From Bacteroidota bacterium (GTDB lineage: Bacteria; Bacteroidota; Bacteroidia; B-17B0; Aurantibacillaceae), in assembly GCA_017303905.1 (NCBI GenBank), contig JAFLBH010000003.1:124001-188000 (forward strand): a stretch of DNA of 64,000 bases, in the 5' to 3' direction. Of this stretch, positions 10,362 through 19,819 are shown piece after piece. The position numbers and the translations under genes are program-made. Position 1 is the stretch's first letter; each line of letters starts with the position of its first letter. The notes beneath the pieces were generated by a model, which was not told where the DNA came from, made no database searches, and was given only the letters and a program-made list of their open reading frames with translations.

Positions 10362-11477
10362 TCAATTTTGTTTGTACACATCATTAAAGAGTTGTCCTAC
10401 ACTTTCTTCATTGTACTTTCTCGCTTGCTGCGCGATGGAAGCATGATCGTAGTTAACCTTTAATAATTGATTGAGGTTTTGTATCCAGTCTTCTATTGTG
10501 TTCTCAGTCACATATCCGTTAGTATTGTTGATCAATTCCGGAATCGCTCCAACATTCGATGCTAAGACAGGAGTTCCGGTAGCTAAAGCTTCGGCAATAA
10601 CAATTGAAAAAGTTTCAATGGTACTGGCATGTAAAAAATAATCACTCTCTTGTAAGGTCTTTGCTAAATTTTCAGGCATTAAATTGCCAAGGTAATTTAT
10701 TTCAAAATTCCATTTAAGTGGCTTCAACTTCTCTAATAAAATCCCTTCTCCTACCACATTCAGCTTAATATTCTTATTCGATTTTTTCGAAATCTCATTT
10801 AAAGCGTTAAATATTAAATCAGGTCTTTTCGGATTCGTCCAATGAGCAACGCAGGTAAACACAATGGAGTTTCCTTTTACCTTAGGAAGAAAAGTGAAAA
10901 CTTTCTGATTAATAACATTTGGCACAATCTTAATACGTGACGTATCAGCGATATGTTTTGAAATACTTTTCTTCAAAAAATCAGAAACTACCGTAACGGA
11001 TTTGGCATTATTGTAAGCTTTTTTACCAATGTAACTGAACAAACTTTGCGACATGAATTTATCCACTTTACTCCAGTGTTCAGTAATAACATGCGGTAAA
11101 TTGTATCGCTTTGATAACTTATAGGCCAAAATTCCAGCAGGATAAAGCACATTGGAATGTATGAGCTCCGGCTTAAATGTTGGTATAACCGATTTCTCAA
11201 CATACTTGCTAATGGCCCGATATTGAAAAAACAGATTTAAATGAATCCATTTATAAAACCTTGAGTTGATTTCGATATGGTGAGTTAAAATTCCATTTTC
11301 ATCGGTTTCTGAATAAATTTTCCGTTCAAAGGTTTTCGATGAATCACTAATGGTAATGGCTACTACCTGAATTTCATTACCTGCTGCTTTGATGGCCGCC
11401 GCGTGCTTTTTTACGAAAATACCCTTTAACGGATGAACCGAATTAGGATACCAAGCCGAAATAAAAAGCACTTTCAT
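10362..11477 (-). CDS. Glycosyltransferase family 4
   Basis: A 371-residue GT-B fold glycosyltransferase. The N-terminal half has the donor/acceptor cleft typical of GT4 (FISAWYPNSVHPLKGIFVKK), and the C-terminal half has the sugar-nucleotide binding E-x7-E motif in ETFSIVIAEALATGTPVLAS. It would add a sugar to a surface polysaccharide or lipid-linked glycan in the cytoplasm. It converges with the T9SS gene (2 bp between stops) and diverges from a methyltransferase and a flippase, which fits a polysaccharide cluster. The specific sugar cannot be read. Confidence 0.9.
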   Translation of the reverse strand: MKVLFISAWYPNSVHPLKGIFVKKHAAAIKAAGNEIQVVAITISDSSKTFERKIYSETDENGILTHHIEINSRFYKWIHLNLFFQYRAISKYVEKSVIPTFKPELIHSNVLYPAGILAYKLSKRYNLPHVITEHWSKVDKFMSQSLFSYIGKKAYNNAKSVTVVSDFLKKSISKHIADTSRIKIVPNVINQKVFTFLPKVKGNSIVFTCVAHWTNPKRPDLIFNALNEISKKSNKNIKLNVVGEGILLEKLKPLKWNFEINYLGNLMPENLAKTLQESDYFLHASTIETFSIVIAEALATGTPVLASNVGAIPELINNTNGYVTENTIEDWIQNLNQLLKVNYDHASIAQQARKYNEESVGQLFNDVYKQN

Positions 11478-11545
11478 TTAATCAGTCGTTTTTTTGTAAA
11501 TTAGAGCCTTTAAGCAATTCAAATTTAAGCAATAAAGCCAATACT

Positions 11546-12235
11546 ATGGGATTAAAGCAGGCCATTTTAGAAATACCCTTTGTTAAGAACTGGAAACGTA
11601 ATCAGGAAAAGAAGAAATTTCAGGGATCTGAAAAATATTGGGACGACCGTTATCAACGCGGCGATAATTCAGGAACTGGTTCCTATGACCATCTTGCCGA
11701 ACACAAAGCAGATGTGATAAATGATTTTGTTGCGAAGAACAATATAAAAACCGTGATGGAATTCGGTTGCGGAGACGGTAACCAATTAAAAATTGCAAAA
11801 TACCCTCAATACATCGGATTAGATGTTTCTCCAACTGCCGTTAAATTATGTTATAATATTTTTAAGGCAGACAAAACCAAAAGTTTCTACGTTTATAACA
11901 GCATGGCTTTTGTAGATAACGCGCGTTTATTTAAAGCGGATTTAACCATGTCGCTTGACGTATTGTATCATTTGGTGGAAAGAGAAATATTCGAAAACTA
12001 TCTAATACATTTATTTGCAGCCGCTGATAAATATGTGATTATTTATGCCTCAGATTACAATCAGGCAGAAGAACCTATTCATCAGCACGAGAACCGTAGA
12101 AGCTTTACCGACTTTGTAAACAAAAACATTACAGGATGGAAGCTTAAAGAAATTATAAAAAATAAATATCCGGTTTCAACGCACAAAGAAAAAGGTTCAT
12201 TATCGGATTTTTACATTTACGAAAAGATTGCCTGA
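11546..12235 (+). CDS. Class I SAM-dependent methyltransferase
   Basis: A 229-residue protein with the SAM-binding motif I (VMEFGCGDGNQ, about residues 70-80) and motif II/III strands (IGLDVSPTAV, then MSLDVLYHLVE) of the Rossmann-like methyltransferase fold. Position between a GT4 glycosyltransferase and a flippase suggests that it methylates a sugar or a glycan intermediate, but that is inference from context only. It is 19 bp upstream of the flippase and likely in one transcript. Confidence 0.85.
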   Translation: MGLKQAILEIPFVKNWKRNQEKKKFQGSEKYWDDRYQRGDNSGTGSYDHLAEHKADVINDFVAKNNIKTVMEFGCGDGNQLKIAKYPQYIGLDVSPTAVKLCYNIFKADKTKSFYVYNSMAFVDNARLFKADLTMSLDVLYHLVEREIFENYLIHLFAAADKYVIIYASDYNQAEEPIHQHENRRSFTDFVNKNITGWKLKEIIKNKYPVSTHKEKGSLSDFYIYEKIA

Positions 12236-12254
12236 TTAAGATACGGCAAAACCA

Positions 12255-13706
12255 ATGATAAGTAAATCGTTTTTAAAATCATCTATTATTTACACCATTG
12301 GCGGAGCTCTACCAATGGCGGCAGGTTTAATTCTGCTACCATTCTACACCAATTACCTTAACGATTTACATTTTACCCAAGTCGCTTTTTACATCAGTGT
12401 GTCATTGCTGATGCAGATTTTATTTTCTTATTCAATTGAAAGCTATTTCGGGATAAAATACTCTAAACTTAAATCCGATCCGCAACAACAAAAACGCTTT
12501 ATCGGAACTGTTGCTATTTTACTTTTAGTAATTGGTGCGGGTTTGCTCCTTATTTCAGCTGTAAGCGGCACTTACATTTTTTCAAAAGTGTTTAATCCCG
12601 CTTTTCAAATGGAATTTTGGCCGTTTGGATTTTACTCCGTTTTAACTGCCTTTTTTAATTCCTATTTTAAAGCCTCCACTAACGCGCTAATTTATTTAAA
12701 GAAACCGGGTTTATTCTTCACAGCAAACTTAATTAATTTCATTGCCACCATTGGTATTTCAGTGGGTGGTTTGTTCCTGTTTCCGGATACAATTATTGGT
12801 CCAATTTACGGACGATTACTTTCCGGCGTTATTATTTTTACAATTGCCAATTACATTTATCTGTCGAATGGTAAGTTTAAATATGAAAAAGATTTTATTG
12901 GCGATTTAAAAGCGTTTTGCACGCCATATGTAATTTATGTATCCTTTGTTTGGTTATTGAGTTACACTGATCGATACATGTTACAAGAATTCATTCCGAA
13001 CACCGATCTTAATACTTACGATCTTGTATTAAAGTGCTTTTTCGGAATTGAATTTCTTCAGAATAGTTTAACCGCAATCATCTATCCGAAAATCTATGAA
13101 ATATGGGCAGATCAAAAAGAGCTGCACACTTCTAAAGAAACGAACCGATATTTTAATGTATTTACAGCCATTAACATTTTGCTTCTCATTGTTTTTTGCA
13201 TTACTATTCCACTCCTTTACAAACTCGTTATTAGCAACGAAAAGTTTTATGAAAGTGAGAAATACATAGGGATTTTAGCAGCAGGTTATGGTTTAAGAAG
13301 CATTCTGTACTTTTATTTGGCAACTATTCTCTATTCCAAGAATATTAAAATACTTCTCAAAATATTTGGGATTAGCGCAGCTTTTCAATTGGCCGTTACC
13401 TATTTTGTAGTGAAGGATTATGGTTTGATGGGCGCTATTTACACCGGATTAGGAGTAAAAGTGCTTCAGATAATACTCTCTTATTTATTCACTAAAAACA
13501 TTTTCAGATATGAATTTAATGGAATGAAAATTATCGGAATACCCTTTTTATATCTTGCGTTAAACGTTGCCCTCTTCTACTTTCATCCTGAATACAGCTT
13601 AACGCTTTATATTGCACAACTGGCAGTATTCAGCATCATCTTCTTCTTAATTTTCAATAACGAGATTAAGGCAGTGTATAAACAATTTGCAGGAAAGAAA
13701 GCTTAG
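12255..13706 (+). CDS. Polysaccharide flippase (Wzx/MATE-like)
   Basis: A 483-residue polytopic membrane protein with roughly 12-14 hydrophobic helices, of the polysaccharide transporter/MOP superfamily. The start SSIIYTIGGALPMAAGLILL is the typical first helix of these proteins, and YTDRYMLQEFIP matches the conserved segment in the middle of the fold. It would flip a lipid-linked oligosaccharide across the inner membrane. Its last 4 bases overlap tail to tail with bshC. Confidence 0.88.
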   Translation: MISKSFLKSSIIYTIGGALPMAAGLILLPFYTNYLNDLHFTQVAFYISVSLLMQILFSYSIESYFGIKYSKLKSDPQQQKRFIGTVAILLLVIGAGLLLISAVSGTYIFSKVFNPAFQMEFWPFGFYSVLTAFFNSYFKASTNALIYLKKPGLFFTANLINFIATIGISVGGLFLFPDTIIGPIYGRLLSGVIIFTIANYIYLSNGKFKYEKDFIGDLKAFCTPYVIYVSFVWLLSYTDRYMLQEFIPNTDLNTYDLVLKCFFGIEFLQNSLTAIIYPKIYEIWADQKELHTSKETNRYFNVFTAINILLLIVFCITIPLLYKLVISNEKFYESEKYIGILAAGYGLRSILYFYLATILYSKNIKILLKIFGISAAFQLAVTYFVVKDYGLMGAIYTGLGVKVLQIILSYLFTKNIFRYEFNGMKIIGIPFLYLALNVALFYFHPEYSLTLYIAQLAVFSIIFFLIFNNEIKAVYKQFAGKKA

Positions 13707-15301
13707 TTCTCGAACACAATATCAATTGTGTTTTTATTTAAATCGTAGGTTAATTTATCCTTTAGCACATTCATAAAATCATCGCCCCATTTTGCATAAT
13801 GAGCCGCGAAGTTTTCTACACGCTCTTGAGGAACGCCGTTCGGATATAATTTTGATTTGATGTTTTTTATTTGATTCACTTCAGTATCGGATTTTGCCTT
13901 TATCGCACGCGTTGCTTTTTGCTCTAAAACCGATAATGAATTCAGGTTTTTTTGTTTCTCAGCTTCTGCCGATGAAACCAAAGTTTTATCAATCTTATTC
14001 ATTTCAGATGAGATGCTCTGAAATAAATTTTCAATTGATTTTTTATACTCCTCCAGGTTAAAAGATTTGTTGTTTTTCTCTAAATACAACTTAATCATCT
14101 CTTGTTCGTTTTCCATGATATTCTCCATTTCCAACCCTAATTTACTTAATTTATTCAATGAATTTATATCCAAAATAGTAACAAATTTTCGAGGTGTTAA
14201 CACCGGAAAAAACAGTCCTAATGCCTCAAACATTTCTTTATACTCTAACCAATAAGCCAACTCTCCGGGTCCGCCCACATACGATAAATTGGGCAAAATA
14301 TACTGCTGATAACAGGGGCGCAAAACCACATTGGGACTGATTTTTTCGGGAGATTTGAAAATCAAGTCTTTAAGCTGAGTTTCCGAAAATGTAAGTGAAG
14401 TGTCAATTACCTTATATGAATTTCCTGACTTTTCTATACGGGCCCGAAGCCCATTTTCCATATAAAAACAATTGATTTCACGGGGATTCACCTGCGCTTC
14501 ATACTTGCTTTGTGTTAATTTCTTTATACTGGAATCAACCTTTTGAAATGGGGTATTTTCGAAAATATCCTTTTCAAAAAAAGCAGCAAAACTCTTTTTT
14601 AAATCCGCACTGTTACCGTCCAAAACAATCAAACCGTACTTCCCAAAAAGTTCATTCACCAAAAAACGCGTGGCCAATGCCAGATTGGTGTGTTTTAAAT
14701 AAGCTTCTTCAAACAGGTGAATTAATCGGGAGGCATTTACGCTATCACCAAGAATTTCTTTCAACTGCACAACCACTTCTTTTAGTCCGGCTGTAGAAAA
14801 ATCACCCACGGCCCCTTTTTCATCTGAATTCCATTCCAGCTTTTTACCGTACACACTCAGATGATTCACCTCAGCAAAATCATGATCTTCCGAAGCCATC
14901 CAATATACCGGAACAAAATTATAAGCAGGGAATTCTGTTTTTAATTTTTCAGCCAGATTAATAACCGAAAAAATTTTATAAATAAAGTAAAGCGGACCAG
15001 TAAACAAACATAATTGATGTCCGGTAGTAATTGTAAAAGTTTTTTCGTTGAGTAATAAGTCTAAATTGGTTTTTGACTTTTCAGACGTATTCGCTACTGA
15101 CTCGTTTTGCTTTTTTATTTCAGACACCAATAACTGACGATCGTATTTGAATGTTGATATTTGCTCAATAGCATTTTTAAAGCCGTCTTTATCGGGATAA
15201 AAAGAATAAAATTCCTTGAGTCCTTCATGGCGACTTAAATAATCATACATCAAACTGCTGAACAGTTCTTTTTTAATTGGTAAGGTTTTATGCGCTAGCA
15301 T
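13703..15301 (-). CDS. bshC: Bacillithiol biosynthesis cysteine-adding enzyme
   Basis: A 532-residue protein that adds cysteine to glucosaminyl-malate, the final step of bacillithiol synthesis. The BshC nucleotide-binding-fold signature is clear: TITTGHQLCLFTGPLYFIYK near residue 95, VYWMASEDHDFAEV, then RPCYQQYILPNLSYVGGPGE, and a C-terminal helical coiled region. Length agrees with the family. It starts 3 bp downstream of the upp stop region on the same strand and is likely in the same operon. bshA and bshB are not in the window. Bacillithiol is the low-molecular-weight thiol of several Bacteroidota as well as Firmicutes. Confidence 0.95.
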   Translation of the reverse strand: MLAHKTLPIKKELFSSLMYDYLSRHEGLKEFYSFYPDKDGFKNAIEQISTFKYDRQLLVSEIKKQNESVANTSEKSKTNLDLLLNEKTFTITTGHQLCLFTGPLYFIYKIFSVINLAEKLKTEFPAYNFVPVYWMASEDHDFAEVNHLSVYGKKLEWNSDEKGAVGDFSTAGLKEVVVQLKEILGDSVNASRLIHLFEEAYLKHTNLALATRFLVNELFGKYGLIVLDGNSADLKKSFAAFFEKDIFENTPFQKVDSSIKKLTQSKYEAQVNPREINCFYMENGLRARIEKSGNSYKVIDTSLTFSETQLKDLIFKSPEKISPNVVLRPCYQQYILPNLSYVGGPGELAYWLEYKEMFEALGLFFPVLTPRKFVTILDINSLNKLSKLGLEMENIMENEQEMIKLYLEKNNKSFNLEEYKKSIENLFQSISSEMNKIDKTLVSSAEAEKQKNLNSLSVLEQKATRAIKAKSDTEVNQIKNIKSKLYPNGVPQERVENFAAHYAKWGDDFMNVLKDKLTYDLNKNTIDIVFEN

Positions 15302-15304
15302 TTA

Positions 15305-15955
15305 CTATAACTTATTTCCAAATGCCAAATCTCCGGCATCACCCAAGCCCGGAACAATATACGCGTGCGCTGTTAACTCTTCATCAATGGCACCACACCA
15401 TAATGTAAAATTAGTATCCGGCATATGTGTTTTTACATAATCAACACCTTGCTTGCTTGCAATAAGCGAAACCAAATGTGTGTGCTTTGGTTTACCGCGT
15501 AATAAAAGTTGCTTATAGGTTAAAGTCATGGATGAACCTGTTGCCAACATCGGATCACATAGAATAAGTACCTTATCATTTATATCGGGAGCTGCAACGT
15601 ATTCTAATGCAATTTCAAACGAATTATCCTTATGATGTTTGCGGTATGCGCTGATAAATGCATTTTCTGCTCTGTCGAAAAAATTCAAAATACCAAAATG
15701 AAGAGGTAAACCTGCACGCAAAATGGTAGCAATGATTGGCTCTTCCTTTAATTCGAATGATTCGGCTACACCAAGCGGCGTAGTCGTTTCGCAGGGAACA
15801 TATTGCAATGTTTTAGAAATTTCATAGGCATAAATTTCGCCCATTCTCTCCAAATTCCTTCTGAAACGCATGGAGTCTTTCTGAATTTCTTTATCTCTGA
15901 TTTCGTTAATGTAACGAGTAAACAGAGAGTTGGTTTGTGACATGTTGTGTACCAT
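15305..15955 (-). CDS. upp: Uracil phosphoribosyltransferase
   Basis: A 216-residue pyrimidine salvage enzyme converting uracil and PRPP to UMP. The PRPP-binding loop is plain (LILCDPMLATGSS), as are the EEPIIATILRAGLPL segment and the uracil-binding C-terminus (YIVPGLGDAGDLAFG). The start is ATG 15955 or the ATG 12 bp later (MSQTNS); I cannot separate them. It lies between bshC (3 bp) and a TPR/PD40 gene (5 bp) on the same strand. The uridine phosphorylase-like enzyme at 18 kb could supply uracil for it. Confidence 0.95.
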   Translation of the reverse strand: MVHNMSQTNSLFTRYINEIRDKEIQKDSMRFRRNLERMGEIYAYEISKTLQYVPCETTTPLGVAESFELKEEPIIATILRAGLPLHFGILNFFDRAENAFISAYRKHHKDNSFEIALEYVAAPDINDKVLILCDPMLATGSSMTLTYKQLLLRGKPKHTHLVSLIASKQGVDYVKTHMPDTNFTLWCGAIDEELTAHAYIVPGLGDAGDLAFGNKL

Positions 15956-15960
15956 AAGTC

Positions 15961-17526
15961 TTACTTTTTAAGTTCAATTACTAAATTCTTTTGTGATTGA
16001 TAAGATGATTTATCGTAAATCTGAATTGGTAAAGTTAAATTTTGGAAACCGGGAGCTTCCACATTTAAATTATATTTTCCGGGAGGTAAAATGATGATAC
16101 ATCTCCCATTCGCAGGATTTGGCATGTAATTACCGATGACCTCATTCGTTACCATATCATTCACGGTCATAAAAACATCACGGTAATTAATTTCTGATTT
16201 GTCTTTCGATGTGAGTTGTCCGATTACAACGGTATAATCTACATCTGCATCATTAAATGAAACGCGGTAAATATCGTTATCTCCCGTTCCACCTCCGCGA
16301 ACAGAAGCTAAATAGCCATACTTACCTGATTTGGAAATACGGAAATTCATATCATCATAAGAGGTATTGATAGGATATCCCAAATTCCTTGGATTAACAA
16401 AGCGCTTTTGTTCCTCATCTAAAGTGGCTTTAAAAATATCGTAACCACCCATACTTGCATGGCCTTTAGAACTGAAATAAAGTGTTTTTCCGTCAGGAGA
16501 TAAATTAGGAAAATCTTCATTCATGGGAGTGTTTACTCCTACTCCACAATTTTTAATATCACTCCATTTACCGTTTGGTAATTTACGACATACGTAAATA
16601 TCGGTTCCGCCAAATCCTCCCTTTCGGTCGCTGGCAAAATAAATTTCGTTACCATCAGCCGAAATACAGGCAGCAATTTCATCACCTTGTCCATTAATTG
16701 GCTCAGGTAATAAATCCGGTTTAGAGAAATAACCCTGCGCATTCATTTTACTGATATAAATTCTTCCCTTGCCGCTTTTATCCGCTTTATAAATGAGCAA
16801 TATATCTCCCTTGCCGCTCATGCCAATTACTTCTTCCCCGGTATTACCTTCACAAATCGGTTCACCAATAACAGTAGCCTCTGCATAAGAACCATTCACT
16901 ACTTTCGATAAAAAAATGGAGTTTTGATATTGAGCATTCTCTAATTTCTGAGCATCTTTTTTTACGGGTCGCTTCGAATTAAAAACCATGTAAGCTTCAT
17001 CATCGGTAACAAATGGATAATAATCTGAAAAAGGCGAATTAATGTTTTTACCTAAAGATTGAAACATCACATCCACTGGAAACTTAATAAGCTCCTTTGC
17101 ATTTAAACAGTATTGAATTTCCTGCTCAACGGCACTTAAATTATCAGAAGAACCTTTTGATAATTCCTTGAATTTATTAAAACTCTGAATGGCATCCTCA
17201 AAACGATTTGCATATTGGTAAGCGCGTCCTAATAAAAAGTCGGCATTGGGATTATGCTTTTCCTTACGTGTCACTATTTCCAAATAAGGCACCGCCTTGG
17301 CTTTATTAATATTTGTATTTAGATAACATACTCCCGCGTTATAATTATAAATCTCGTTCTTCGCGTCGCCGGAAAGTAACTGTAAATAGTCTTCCAGGGC
17401 ATCCTCGTAATTACCTGCCTTCATTTTTTCTTCTGCTTCCACTGCAAGAGACTTATCTTCGCCGCTCTGAGCAAACACATTTGCGGCAAATAACATCCCA
17501 ACAAAAAAGCCAAATTTTCTCATCAT
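15961..17526 (-). CDS. Periplasmic TPR and PD40 propeller protein
   Basis: A 521-residue protein with a signal peptide (about 1-19, MMRKFGFFVGMLFAANVFAQ), two or three tetratricopeptide repeats (about 25-130), and a WD40-like PD40 propeller (about 170-400) with repeated blade motifs such as DGNEIYFASDRKGGFGGTDIY and DGKTLYFSSKG. A C-terminal beta-sandwich like a carboxypeptidase regulatory domain follows (GKYNLNVEAPGFQNL). The arrangement is that of the OmpA-family/PorE-like periplasmic proteins of Bacteroidota, but the peptidoglycan-binding OmpA domain is absent. A role in envelope organisation or T9SS assembly is possible but not shown. Confidence 0.82.
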   Translation of the reverse strand: MMRKFGFFVGMLFAANVFAQSGEDKSLAVEAEEKMKAGNYEDALEDYLQLLSGDAKNEIYNYNAGVCYLNTNINKAKAVPYLEIVTRKEKHNPNADFLLGRAYQYANRFEDAIQSFNKFKELSKGSSDNLSAVEQEIQYCLNAKELIKFPVDVMFQSLGKNINSPFSDYYPFVTDDEAYMVFNSKRPVKKDAQKLENAQYQNSIFLSKVVNGSYAEATVIGEPICEGNTGEEVIGMSGKGDILLIYKADKSGKGRIYISKMNAQGYFSKPDLLPEPINGQGDEIAACISADGNEIYFASDRKGGFGGTDIYVCRKLPNGKWSDIKNCGVGVNTPMNEDFPNLSPDGKTLYFSSKGHASMGGYDIFKATLDEEQKRFVNPRNLGYPINTSYDDMNFRISKSGKYGYLASVRGGGTGDNDIYRVSFNDADVDYTVVIGQLTSKDKSEINYRDVFMTVNDMVTNEVIGNYMPNPANGRCIIILPPGKYNLNVEAPGFQNLTLPIQIYDKSSYQSQKNLVIELKK

Positions 17527-17611
17527 TTTTCCGGTTTTTATTTATTTAAAATACCTTAGTAAATATACACTTTTACATAGACAAAAAGCCTCATTTTTGA
17601 AATAATAAGAT

Positions 17612-17619
17612 TATCTTTA
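17612..17619 (+). promoter_or_regulatory. Promoter -7-like box ahead of dgkA
   Basis: TATCTTTA matches TAnnTTTG at 7 of 8 possible positions. Transcription from it would begin around 17624-17626, about 10 nt before the TTG start codon of the diacylglycerol kinase gene, so the message would be almost leaderless. No good TTG -33 element at 17-23 bp was found. Confidence 0.35.
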
Positions 17620-17634
17620 TGAGCCGATTATATC

Positions 17635-17985
17635 TTGTTGAAATCTTTTAAATATGCAATTTGGGGAATAAGTGTATGCTTAGAGGAAAGGAATTTTAAA
17701 ATTCATCTTATTGCCGCTACTTTAGTCATTATTGCAGGCACTTATTTTAAGGTAACTTCTTTTGAATGGCTGATTCTTATTTTAAATATCGGCTTAGTCC
17801 TTTCCCTCGAAATGATTAACACAGCTATAGAAAGATGGGTGGATTATGTAAGTCCGGAGAAAAACAAAATTGCAGGCCAAATAAAAGACATCTCTGCCGG
17901 CGCTACTTTAATCGGAGCTATTATTGCCGCGTTTTGCGGAACCATCATTTTCTATAAATACATTATTGATTTAATTAATACATAA
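17635..17985 (+). CDS. dgkA: Diacylglycerol/undecaprenol kinase family protein
   Basis: A 116-residue integral membrane kinase of the prokaryotic DAGK family. It has an N-terminal amphipathic segment (SFKYAIWGISVCLEERNFKIH), three membrane helices and the signature EMINTAIERWVDYVSPE. In bacteria these enzymes phosphorylate diacylglycerol or undecaprenol at the inner membrane, recycling lipid carriers. The start is TTG at 17635 (a second TTG follows at once); an in-frame stop at 17620-17622 rules out any earlier start. An ATG at 17619 is in another frame and terminates after ten codons. A 4-bp gap separates it from the phosphorylase gene. Confidence 0.88.
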   Translation: MLKSFKYAIWGISVCLEERNFKIHLIAATLVIIAGTYFKVTSFEWLILILNIGLVLSLEMINTAIERWVDYVSPEKNKIAGQIKDISAGATLIGAIIAAFCGTIIFYKYIIDLINT

Positions 17986-17989
17986 CATT

Positions 17990-18859
17990 ATGAGATTTGC
18001 GGAAACCGAATTGATTTTAACGGAAGACAAACGTGTATATCACATCAATTTGAAAAATGAAGACATTGCCGATACGGTTATTGTTGTAGGTGATCAGGGA
18101 CGCGTAGCTCAAATCAGCAGCTTCTTCAGCAAAATAGATTTTAAAACCGAACACCGCGAATTTATTACACATACCGGTTGGTTTAACGGAAAACGAGTTA
18201 CCGTACTTTCAACAGGTATAGGAACTGACAATATTGATATTGTCATGAACGAACTGGATGCTGCTGTAAATATCAATCCGGAAACACGTGAACTAAACCC
18301 TACTCTTCGCAGTTTAAATATCATTCGCTTTGGAACCAGTGGGGCTTTACAGGGAAATATTCCGGTGAATGGAATTGTTGTTAGTTCGCATGGATTAGGA
18401 TTAGATGGATTACTGAATTTTTATGAAGGCTGGGAAAATGTTTGCGAAAACAACATCAGTGATGCTTTTATTAAACATGTGAACTGGCAGAGTAATTTAC
18501 CTTATCCTTATTGCGTGAAGGGCTCCGAAAAATTACTCGAACTTTTTAAAAGCGGAAACCATGTTGGTATAACCGCCACCGCGCCCGGATTTTATGGTCC
18601 GCAAGGTCGCGAGATTCGTTTAAAAGCCAGTTCCAAAAATCTGAATGACTTGCTTACTGCCTTTAATTATAACGGTTTGCAGATTACCAACTTCGAAATG
18701 GAAACCTCAGCTATTTATGGTTTAGGGAAGATGTTGGGTCACAATTGCCTAACAGCTTGCGTCATTATTGCCAACCGAGTAAGGAAAGAGTTTACCAAAG
18801 ATTACAAGCAAAGCGTAGAGTTATTAATAAAAAATAGTTTAGAGCGATTAACAGCCTGA
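17990..18859 (+). CDS. Nucleoside phosphorylase, uridine phosphorylase type
   Basis: A 289-residue member of the PNP/UDP phosphorylase superfamily. Visible motifs are the phosphate-site glycine segments (VIVVGDQGRVAQI, STGIGTDNIDIV, RFGTSGALQ) and the nucleoside-binding NFEMETSAIYGLG. It would cleave uridine (or another nucleoside) with phosphate, releasing the base for salvage, for example by Upp. Length is slightly longer than enterobacterial Udp. It follows dgkA after 4 bp and is followed by a terminator. Base specificity cannot be fixed from sequence. Confidence 0.88.
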   Translation: MRFAETELILTEDKRVYHINLKNEDIADTVIVVGDQGRVAQISSFFSKIDFKTEHREFITHTGWFNGKRVTVLSTGIGTDNIDIVMNELDAAVNINPETRELNPTLRSLNIIRFGTSGALQGNIPVNGIVVSSHGLGLDGLLNFYEGWENVCENNISDAFIKHVNWQSNLPYPYCVKGSEKLLELFKSGNHVGITATAPGFYGPQGREIRLKASSKNLNDLLTAFNYNGLQITNFEMETSAIYGLGKMLGHNCLTACVIIANRVRKEFTKDYKQSVELLIKNSLERLTA

Positions 18860-18887
18860 TTGTTAAAAAATAATAAACTGCTCTTCA

Positions 18888-18915
18888 AATGGCCCAAGCA
18901 CTTGGGCTATTTTTG
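18888..18915 (+). terminator. Intrinsic terminator after the phosphorylase gene
   Basis: GCCCAA at 18892-18897 pairs with TTGGGC at 18902-18907 around a GCAC loop; flanking A/T pairs extend the stem, and the downstream side runs into ATTTTTGTTT. It ends the dgkA-phosphorylase unit just before the SirB1-like gene. Confidence 0.75.
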
Positions 18916-18949
18916 TTTCTGTTAAACTATGAGAGCAGGTAAAAACCAA

Positions 18950-19819
18950 ATGAACTTAAAGGAAGTAATTGCCTTAATTACTTTGCTCGACGACCCGGAT
19001 GAAACCATCTATACGCAGGTAAAAGAACGTTTCATTATGCTTGGCCCTCCGGCCATCCCACATTTAGAGACTGCCTGGGAAAATAGTTTCGACATGCTGA
19101 TGCAAAAACGCATCGAAGGCATTATCCACAACATCAATTTTGAAGCTTTAAATAAAGCACTTCGTAATTGGGCCGAACACGAACAAGAAGATCTGTTTAA
19201 AGGAATGTGCATTTTAGCACGTTACCAATATCCTGATTTGGATGAAAACAAATTAAAGAAGCAACTTCAGCAAATCAAACAAGATGTGTGGTTGGAAATT
19301 CATGATGATTTAACCGGACTTGAAAAAGTTAAAATCATTAACCACATCTTATTTGAAGTACATCAGTTTAGTGGCAATATCACTAATTATCATGCTCCGC
19401 AAAATTCCTTTTTAAATGTAGTGCTTGAAACTAAGAAAGGGAATCCGGTTATGTTAAGTGTTGTTTATGCCTTGGTGTGTAAAGAGCTGAATATTCCGGT
19501 ATACGGGGTTAATTTACCTCAGCATTTTGTTTTGGCTTATGTAAACGATTTCGCTAATCTGTACGACACCAATCATAAGACTTTATCCGATAACATTTTA
19601 TTCTATATCAATCCATTTAGTAAAGGCCTTATCTTTAATCAAGGCGATATAGATTCCTTCTTAAAACAACTTAATATTGAACCGGAGAACAAATATTATC
19701 TTCCGTGCAGTAACCTCGATATCATGAAGCGCATGCTTCACAATCTGGTTTATTCTTATGAAAAACTAGGTTATGTTGAGAAAGTAAACGAGCTTAAGTC
19801 GCTTCTCAAAAACATTTAA
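18950..19819 (+). CDS. SirB1-like transglutaminase-fold protein
   Basis: The C-terminal two thirds resembles the SirB1/Transglut_core2 family, with the conserved run GNPVMLSVVYALVCKELNIP and the following LPQHFVLAYVN. The N-terminal part is helical and looks like HEAT-type repeats (LLDDPDETIYTQVKERFIMLG). The frame begins at 18929, but the ATG at 18950 (MNLKEVIAL) gives the more natural N-terminus. Proteins of this family lack a proven function; the transglutaminase-like cysteine is not obvious at the expected site, so catalysis is uncertain. The gene ends convergently against the sugar transferase. Confidence 0.78.
   Translation: MNLKEVIALITLLDDPDETIYTQVKERFIMLGPPAIPHLETAWENSFDMLMQKRIEGIIHNINFEALNKALRNWAEHEQEDLFKGMCILARYQYPDLDENKLKKQLQQIKQDVWLEIHDDLTGLEKVKIINHILFEVHQFSGNITNYHAPQNSFLNVVLETKKGNPVMLSVVYALVCKELNIPVYGVNLPQHFVLAYVNDFANLYDTNHKTLSDNILFYINPFSKGLIFNQGDIDSFLKQLNIEPENKYYLPCSNLDIMKRMLHNLVYSYEKLGYVEKVNELKSLLKNI

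Noticed and set aside
17619..17651. ATG at 17619 as start of dgkA
   Set aside because: It is in another frame and stops after ten codons; the DAGK N-terminus is in the TTG 17635 frame.
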